Positions 1 to 5,221 of a stretch of DNA of 5,221 nucleotides are shown piece by piece. The position numbers and the translations under genes were made by a program. Within the stretch, counting starts at the first letter, position 1. Each line of letters begins with the position of its first letter. Location: NCBI GenBank assembly GCA_937915755.1, contig CALGGR010000271.1, positions 1 through 5,221 of the forward strand, given 5' to 3'. Under the pieces are notes generated by a model that was given only the letters and a program-made list of their open reading frames with translations, did not search any database and had not been told where the DNA came from. The stretch comes from an uncultured Fretibacterium sp. GTDB lineage: Bacteria; Synergistota; Synergistia; Synergistales; Aminobacteriaceae.

Positions 1-3000
1 AATATTTTACTTATTCCTTTTACAAAATGATTATTACTTATTTTATTAATCATTAATTTTTTTAAAAATAATTTGAAATCTTCAAAATCATGAATAAGTT
101 CGGGTAAATATGGTCTTATTTCTACATTTCTAGAAAAAGAAGTATACATGACTCTCTTCAAATAGTCTTCTATTTCTTTGTAATTACGCCAATTATATTT
201 AAAGACTCTGCCTTCAGCCGGAGTGAGCAAGATATAACGTTTAAAAGCGTTCATGCCTGCCCGAGCAGCTTTAGCTAACATGCCTTTAGGTTGTTTTTTG
301 CCTAAAGAGTTGAGAGTCTCAGCAAGTTTAGCAGGAATGCACCATAATTGTTTATTTCCGCCTGAAGCAATAGCGTGGCTTAAATCACTCAAAGGAGCGC
401 CTAATAAATAATCAATATTTTCTTCAGCGATTTTTAAAATATTTTCCGGAACAGAATTAGCAGAAAAGACGATTCTAGAGTCGGAAGGAGACCATAACTC
501 GTAATCATCAGGAATGAGGTCTTGCCATTGTAAATAATCTGATCCTAAAATTTCTTTTAACCCTGCTTGTCTGCTCAAATCGCCTTTAAGAAATCTTTTA
601 GCAGTACTAACAGCTCTTAGGTCTGATTTAGAAGGAGTCTCAAGACCAGCGAGCCAAGCGACATATCTTGAGAAATCCTGAAGAGATTCATTGTCGAGAG
701 CTTCAAGGCATCCGGCATAAGAAAATTTATTAAGGAAATCGAGCCATTTATTATTTTCGCCAGCGGGTAAATCGCCAGCTTGAGCAAGTTTGAATAATCT
801 AGAGACAGCTTGAGCCGTTTTGTGAGAAAGTTTTTTGTCTAAGATTTTATGAGCTTCAACGTCACGCATTAAATCGGGTAAATCAGATAAAGATTGCATG
901 ACTTTTGATAGAGCATTTTGATAATTATGAGAGAAAGCCTGTTTTTTCAAGTCTTCGATAATATCATATTCGCTGCGTAAAGAATGCAGTGTTTGAAGAA
1001 TTTTAATATCATCTGTCATGCGGATCCAAACTTCACCCATGGCGTTAATCCAGTCAGAGCTAATATCTTTTTGGCTTCCTTTTCTGTGTTGAAGATATCC
1101 GCGCCTGTTAGGATTGCGCAAAGTAGGTCTAGGCTGTCCGTTTTTTGTTTGTTGATAATATTCAAGAACGATGTGCCTGAAGTAGTGTTTACGTTTTAAT
1201 TTATCACGAATATCGAACATTTGTAATTTTTCAGCTTCAGTGATTAAGTCTTGAGATAATTCATGACCTAAAACTTCAGCGGCTTCAATGGCGTTTTGAA
1301 CGTGAAAATTATTATCGACCTGCTGCATAATTTTATTATATTCGTAAGAGAGGCTTAATTTATTTAATCCCCATGGTAATTCAGCATTTTCATCCATTTC
1401 GGAAGTTTCTTTTAAGTCCATGAGTTCCATAGCTCTAGAGAACAAATCGAAATCGTCAGGAGAGTTAAGAGTTTTTAAAGCAGAAGCGAGTCTGTTTATA
1501 GTTTCCTGAGTGTTAGCTTTTCGAGTGCGTTTTAATTTTCGAATTAATTCTTTAGCCATAATGAGTCTATCGTCACCTTCGAGAGTAGTAATATCGCTCA
1601 TGAAGCCTTTAATAGTTTTTTCAGCGAAGACAGCCAATTTATTAAATAAACTTTGTTTGTCCGGATGTTTGGATTTTTGATAACGTTTTTCAGTATCTTC
1701 ATCTGAGAATGCATATTTAGACTCGTTAATATAAGGGTTATCGTCAGGGTCAGGTCTGAAGAAAGGATGAATAAAATAATTTTTATTTGGATTATCAAAA
1801 TCATCTTCATCATCAGCAATATTAGCCTGAAGGACTCTTATGACTGGATAATTGCTTAAAATCTTATAAAGTAAAGAATTATCGCCGACCGGAATAAAGA
1901 AGCGTTCATGAGAATTAATAATTTCAGATAAAGCGCCCGCTTGTTTGAAGGAATTAGCCAAATAAGAATCAATATTAAATATTTCGAGTCTTTTTTCACC
2001 ATTAACTTTAGAAAATTTTAATTTAATATTTGCAGAAAGAGTAGCAACCATTCCGCGTTTATCAAGTTTTTCGATGAGAGTATCAGGTGAAAAGAATTCG
2101 TTTTGAGGATTGTAACCGAGAGATCTGAGGACTCTATTAATATCATCACTAGGAATAATTCTGCCTAAGAAACTTTTATCTTTTGTTCTGACTCTCTGAA
2201 TGCGCAAACTAGATTCGCCTAATTTTTTCCAGATGGGTAAAAGAGCGCCCGTAATCATGTGTTTAGTTTGGCTATAAGTTTTAGGTAATTGAGCAGCGTG
2301 TTCGTTCCAAATTTTGCGAGCCTCATCAATAGGTAAAAGTCTGTAATTAGTAAATTGATTAAGTCCTTTATTCTGTAGTCCATCCTCAGGAATAACCTCA
2401 GTGGATCTTTTAGGACTGACGTAATAAATAGTATTAGCTTGAGAAATTTCGCCCGTAAGAATATCAGTGTGAGCTTTTTTAGAAGGAATAGCAGCGATAA
2501 TATCTCCGCGGCTGGTCATAAAGAAGCGAGTAGTAGCGCCTTTATCTTTACCTTTCTGGATTAAAACGTCGAAATCTCTAGGAAATAATGGATAAACGAG
2601 TTCTAGTTTAACGTATTTAGTTTCAGTGCCGAAATTTCTATCTTTTGAGATAACGAATTCATCAAGAATATTAATTCTGCTAGCTCTAATATCTTCAGGT
2701 CGAATATCAAGAGAGCCTTTTTCTTTGAAGAAATTTTTAGCATCCTGAATACATTTTTCAAAATGATTAAAAATTCTTTTTTGCAGGTCGACATTAACGC
2801 ATAAAAGTCGATTAAGGAATCTAGGAACATCCGGAATAGAATTTTTATTTTTTTTATTGAACATCTCTGGATCAAAACCGAGTTGTTGGAGAATAGTATC
2901 TGTTTCCGGTAAATCAGGAAATTTATCCTCTAATAAATCTTCTAGGAATTTTTTTAAAGCTGTATCGACATAATTAGCTTCAAGGTTGTCATCTTCAGAA

Positions 3001-5221
3001 AAGAGGCCTTGAGTAGTAGATTTTCTTTCGCCTGTAGTGAGAGCGCCGAGTTGCTGAAGTCTTCGAGCGATAGTAGATAAAAATCTTTTTTGTCCTGGAA
3101 TGTCAGTAGTAACGAGAACATATTCCGGTTGATTAGCTTCATTGCTTCTGTGAGTTCTGCCTAACCCCTGCATAGCTTTATCAGCTCTCCAACCCGGCTG
3201 TAATAAATAGTGAATGCGTTTTTGTTTATTTTTGTAATCGTTGCTTGCGTGATAACTTGCGCCAGTTCCGCCTTTTTCTGAGAAAATTAAAATTCTTCTT
3301 CTGCCTTCATTGAAGTCGTTAATTTCGCCTTTAAGTTTTTTTTCTCTTCCTGCATCTTCAACGACTCTGCCTTCTTCATTTCGAATAAAGCGTCTTTTTC
3401 TGCCTGTGATTTCAGCCACGTTATTAGCACCGAAATAATTAATAATCATGTCGAGAGGATTTTCCGGGAATAGCTGAATAGAATTAATATCATGAATTAA
3501 TTTATCTCTTATGGCTTTAGCTTCTGAATTAATAACCGGTTTTCCTTGACTGTCATGTACAGGTCGTGTTCTGATGTTGCCGTTTTCGTCTGCGTATTCT
3601 TCCACTTCTTGAACAGGGAAAATTTTTTCTAAGAATTGAATAATAACTTCTTTAGGAGAAATATCTAAATCTTCATAATCGTAATTTATATTTTCTTGTT
3701 CTTGTTCTTGTTCTTGATTTTTATTTTTATTTTTATTTTTTTTGCCTGTAAGTTTTTCAACAGCAGCTTCTTGATTAGCTTCAAAAGTATTAGTGAGCTG
3801 AATGACGGCAGAATTTCCAGCCTGTAATTGTTTTTCAATATCTTTAATAACTTCCGGAGTTTGCAAGCTGATAATAATTTGGTTAAAGAACCGCTGAATA
3901 GCTCCCCAGAATTTAGAAGTAGCCCCTCCTAAACCTCTGCTAGTTTCACCTCCGCAAAGTGCAATAGCTTCAGGCAAGCGCTCTAAAATTTTCTGCCACC
4001 CTTCAGAAAGTTTATCGTATACGGCGGTTTCATGAGGGTTAAGAGTATGAAAAAGAGTTCTATAAGTAACGCCGTCCATACTGAGAGAGCGAGCAGTAAA
4101 AAGCCCCATAGATTTTAAATCTCTAGCGACGAGTTCCATAGCAGCAGTACCGCCCTTATTGATAGCACTAACGAAATCATCAACTGAGGAGAATTGAGAA
4201 TCAATGTCACCATTTCCCCATAAGCCTAAACGTTCAAGCATAGCTAAATTTTTAACTTCAGTGGCACCAGTAGCAGAGACATAAAGGACTCTTGCATTAG
4301 GGAAGTTGCGAATAAAATCTCTAGTAGCTAAAGCTCTTGCCGATCCCTTTTTTTTGCCTATTTTACCTTTTGAAGCGATGACATTATTAACGTTATGAGC
4401 TTCATCAAGAACGATAATGCCGTCGAAATCTTCACCGAGCCATTTATTAAGTTGGTTAATTCTGTCTTTAGTCATGGAAGTATAAGCAGAAAATAGAATG
4501 CCTTTTTTCTGTTTAATTTCAGATTTTGCGCCAATTTTTTCATGAGGGAAAATATCATTAGGATTATTGCCTAACCCGCTCCAATCTCTTCGAGCGTCAG
4601 TAATGAGAGAGTGTTTATCACTGAGCCAAACAGCTTTACCTTTTCCGTAACCATTTCTTAGAGCGTCCATAATAATGCCTGAAATTTCGCGTCCTTTTCC
4701 GACCCCAGTTCCATCGCCGATAAAAAAGCCTCTTCGAGTTCCATTGTGATTTTTATATTCAAAAGCCTGACCAGCATAAACAACAGCTTCAATTTGAGCA
4801 TCGCTAAGTCTGCCTTCTTTCTGAATAGAAGCCGGTAAATTAGGGACATAAGATGGAGGAGGAGGAGATACAGAGGCCATAGCAGTACTTTCAACGAGTT
4901 TACCCGGATGAGGTTTAAAGCCTGTAATGCGAGAGTGATAGCTAGAATTAATACTTAATTCTGTAGTTTCATCTTCTTCTGAAATATTATTTTGAAAATC
5001 ATTTTGAGGCTCGTCATCAAGTTCTTGAAGTCTTTGTTTTTCAGATTTAACGCCGAGAGTAACGCCGGTTTTAGACCCTTCAGCGGTGTCAGAAATGAAA
5101 TCATTTTTTGGAGCAGGTTTTTCTGTTTTTTGAGTTTTTGGAGTTTTTTGCTCATTATTTTTAATTTCAGTTTTAGGTTTTTCCGTTTTTTTAATATTTT
5201 CATTTTTAATATTTTCATTTT
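1..5221 (-). CDS. Giant strawberry-notch-like helicase/NTPase polyprotein, partial at both ends
   Basis: One minus-strand frame reads through all 1739 complete codons without a stop. The protein carries an SBNO-type superfamily 2 core at residues about 102-1030: Walker A GDGTGVGKG (168-176, Lys175), DEAH (272-275), SATGAT (315-320), NVAEITGRK (from 600), GGTGASYH (from 650) and GRTHRSN (687-693). By family knowledge this is an ATP-driven motor acting on nucleic acid or nucleoprotein; its substrate here is unknown. A low-complexity linker precedes the core and about 700 residues of bacterial/phage-type extension follow it. The first 113 residues contain no ATG, GTG or TTG codon, and Met114 lies inside the conserved N-terminal part of the core, so the true start is beyond the right edge. 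The stop is beyond the left edge. Eukaryotic SBNO proteins are about 1200-1400 residues, so this protein is clearly larger. A phage or mobile-element origin is inferred. The SBNO assignment is firm; the biological role is not. Confidence 0.95.
3..1829 (-). other. Helical C-terminal region resembling phage polyvalent-protein-associated domains
   Basis: Residues about 1131-1739. An acidic linker (ADDEDDFDNPN) leads into mostly helical sequence. Landmarks: FSDEDTEKRYQ; a region around ELMDLKETSEMDENAELPWGL; HYFRHIVLEYYQ; NRRGYLQHRKGS followed by KDISSDWINAMGEVW (Arg1372 to about 1396), close to the PRGWLxxRxGSxxDIN pattern I remember from very large phage proteins; KQLWCIPAKLAETL; and GMNAFKRYILLTPAEGR with FKYNWRNYKEI (Met1656, YNWRN at 1675-1679). 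The last element resembles the WKxWxLLxPxRxxKYNxxN core of the LPD38-type polyvalent-protein-associated domain. These domains occur in giant proteins of phages and integrative elements, and their function is mostly unknown. The region may continue past the left edge. I am confident that it is coding and less sure of the domain name. Confidence 0.6.
1830..2129 (-). other. Tail segment typical of bacterial/phage SBNO proteins
   Basis: Residues about 1031-1130 contain SPDTLIEKLDKRGMVATLSAN and AGALSEIINSHERFFIPVG (Phe1107-Pro1110), then LLYKILSNYPVIRVLQANI. Bacterial strawberry-notch proteins that I remember carry a comparable AAGxxxEIIxWRxRxFVP block after the core; animal SBNO lacks it. The segment looks like a compact alpha/beta module. 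Assignment rests on motif memory only. Confidence 0.6.
2130..2729 (-). other. SBNO core, accessory C-terminal part
   Basis: Residues about 831-1030 continue the SBNO alignment beyond lobe 2. Recognisable pieces are KYVKLELVYPLFPRDFDVLI, a beta-rich stretch ending TIYYVSPKRSTEV, the helix IDEARKIWNEHAAQ, and MITGALLPIWKKLGESSLRI followed by QRVRTKDKSFLGRIIPSDD. The last two resemble the SVLSVWTKVE and VRLRTEDGQRIVGLIIP blocks near the C-terminus of animal SBNO, as I recall them. This marks the end of the part shared with eukaryotic homologues. Confidence 0.8.
2730..3482 (-). other. SBNO helicase C-terminal lobe 2 (Helicase_C_4-like)
   Basis: Residues about 580-830. FGANNVAEITGRKRR (NVAE from residue 600) is the signature that opens this lobe in SBNO proteins. 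FNEGRRRILIFSEKGGTGASYHA (GGTG at 650-653) is the motif V-like element; bacterial members commonly have GGTG and SYHA where animal SBNO has SSG. KRIHYLLQPGWRADKAMQGLGRTHRSN contains motif VI with the arginine-finger region (Arg688, Arg691). The following EYVLVTTDIPGQKRFLSTI, RRLQQLGALTTGERKST and RFLNRLL (Phe801) blocks are also family-conserved. All core motor residues I can check by eye are present. Confidence 0.92.
3693..3716 (-). repeat. Hexanucleotide array, four TTCTTG units encoding (QE)4
   Basis: Four perfect copies of TTCTTG (+ strand) at 3693-3698, 3699-3704, 3705-3710 and 3711-3716 encode alternating Gln-Glu. The array is in register with codons, so copy-number changes keep the frame. 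It abuts a second hexamer array directly. Confidence 0.95.
3717..3740 (-). repeat. Hexanucleotide array, four ATTTTT units encoding (KN)4
   Basis: Four perfect copies of ATTTTT (+ strand) at 3717-3722, 3723-3728, 3729-3734 and 3735-3740 encode alternating Lys-Asn. It directly adjoins the TTCTTG array, so the protein reads a basic/polar run and then an acidic/polar run. Single-base slippage in the adjacent T8 tract (3736-3743) would break the frame, unlike whole-unit changes. Confidence 0.95.
4035..4916 (-). other. SBNO-type P-loop NTPase lobe 1 (AAA_34-like)
   Basis: Residues about 102-395 follow the N-terminal SBNO lobe in order: KPHPGKLVEST, a proline turn SVSPPPPSYVPNLP, the Q-motif-like stretch LSDAQIEAVVYAGQAFE, RRGFFIGDGTGVGKGRE carrying Walker A (Lys175, about +4695), the region around ILFSAYTSMT, the DEAH box in FDGIIVLDEAHNVNN (272-275), and YVSATGATEVKNLAMLERLG with the SAT motif (315-320). 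The block SMGLFTARSLSMDGVTY (to about residue 385) matches the conserved end of this lobe in animal SBNO proteins as I remember them. Walker A Lys and DEAH Asp/Glu are intact, so ATPase activity is expected. Animal SBNO has DECH at the box; DEAH here is an ordinary alternative. Confidence 0.92.
4920..5219 (-). other. Low-complexity linker before the helicase core (residues 1-100)
   Basis: Residues 1-39 consist almost only of Lys, Glu, Asn, Thr, Pro and Gln, with repeated KTEKP and KTPKT-like words. Residues 40-100 are acidic and polar (for example QELDDEPQNDFQ and SEEDETTE). There is no predicted membrane segment or signal peptide. This composition is typical of a disordered tether between domains of a multidomain protein, so another domain probably lies N-terminal to it, outside the window. 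The conserved SBNO fold begins just after it with FKPHPGKLVEST. Confidence 0.75.
5193..5221 (-). repeat. 15-bp tandem repeat encoding the pentapeptide ENIKN, cut by the window edge
   Basis: The unit AATATTTTCATTTTT (+ strand) occurs at 5193-5207 and again at 5208-5221, where 14 of 15 bases are visible before the window ends. Because the period is a multiple of three, each unit adds one pentapeptide (NENIK in register) without breaking the frame. More copies may lie beyond the edge. It belongs to the low-complexity linker and probably arose by slippage or unequal exchange. Confidence 0.8.

Larger units (their letters stand above)
3483..4034 (-). other. Inter-lobe segment of the SBNO core with a disordered insert
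   Basis: Residues about 396-579 connect the two motor lobes. The first part is helical and family-like (KFWGAIQRFFNQIIISLQTP corresponds to the conserved WxxxQRFFK segment of SBNO). The part around residues 490-510 is a charged low-complexity stretch encoded by two hexanucleotide arrays (3693-3740). It is followed by the acidic INYDYEDLDISP and by QFLEKIFPVQEVEEY. Animal SBNO proteins also carry a long disordered insert at this position, so the location is expected; the sequence itself is local. Confidence 0.8.

Noticed and set aside
984..1199. Plus-strand open frame starting at an ATG, 71 codons
   Set aside because: It lies wholly antisense to the conserved minus-strand frame around residues 1340-1410, has no convincing ribosome binding site, and its product has no recognisable motif.
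3693..3740. Short direct repeats as a CRISPR array or iteron set
   Set aside because: The units are 6 bp with no spacers, lie in a coding frame and encode dipeptides, so a coding microsatellite explains them fully.
4854..4868. Strong Shine-Dalgarno-like run TGGAGGAGGAGGAGA on the plus strand
   Set aside because: It is the complement of the PPPP codons, and no plausible plus-strand start codon with an open frame follows at the proper distance.
2130..4916. Snf2-type helicase or plain DEAD-box RNA helicase instead of SBNO
   Set aside because: NVAEITGRK, GRTHRSN with its flanking EYVLVTTD, and the KPHPGKLVEST entry motif are specific to SBNO proteins; Snf2 and DEAD-box proteins have different motif V/VI sequences.
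1598..5218. Short minus-strand open frames (for example 1598-1819, 2603-2875, 2954-3142, 4658-4894, 4955-5218)
   Set aside because: All lie in the wrong frame of the giant gene. Their Leu/Ile/Lys-rich products are what frame-shifted reading of this AT-rich coding sequence gives.
1..5221. Recoded stop codons (TAG or TGA read as an amino acid), considered because large AT-rich phages often use them
   Set aside because: The main frame contains no in-frame TAA, TAG or TGA, and tryptophan is encoded by TGG. The window gives no support for an alternative code, though it cannot exclude one elsewhere in the genome.
5140..5221. T-rich plus-strand tracts that could pass for terminator tails
   Set aside because: They are the complement of AAA/GAA/AAT codons in the linker, with no GC-rich hairpin beside them.

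Overview
The whole window is the inside of one very large protein-coding gene on the minus strand. A single reading frame (codons on + positions 3k to 3k+2, read from right to left) stays open for 1739 codons and leaves through both edges. No start codon and no stop codon of this gene is in view. Residue numbers below count from the first complete codon at the right edge (+5217..5219 = residue 1). The standard genetic code is sufficient.

Layout in protein order, right to left on the + strand: (1) a low-complexity, probably disordered, Lys/Glu/Asn/Thr/Pro linker (residues 1 to about 100); (2) a strawberry-notch (SBNO) type superfamily 2 helicase/NTPase core (residues about 102 to 1030), with a GDGTGVGKG Walker A, a DEAH box, an SAT motif, the SBNO signature NVAEITGRK and the motif VI sequence GRTHRSN; the two lobes are separated by an insert containing back-to-back hexanucleotide arrays; (3) a tail typical of bacterial/phage SBNO proteins (about 1030 to 1130); (4) a roughly 600-residue, mostly helical C-terminal region resembling the polyvalent-protein-associated regions of phage and mobile-element giant proteins, ending near a KYNWRN motif.

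The DNA is AT-rich, with A/T-rich codon choice (many AAA, GAA, AAT, TTA, AGA). No ribosomal, metabolic or other host gene is present to identify the organism. An SBNO helicase inside a protein of at least 1739 residues, followed by polyvalent-protein-like segments, suggests a large phage, a prophage or a conjugative/integrative element of a low-GC bacterium. That is inference, not proof.

I see no RNA gene, promoter, terminator, CRISPR array, insertion sequence or second gene on either strand. Family assignments come from remembered motifs and were not tested by a database search.
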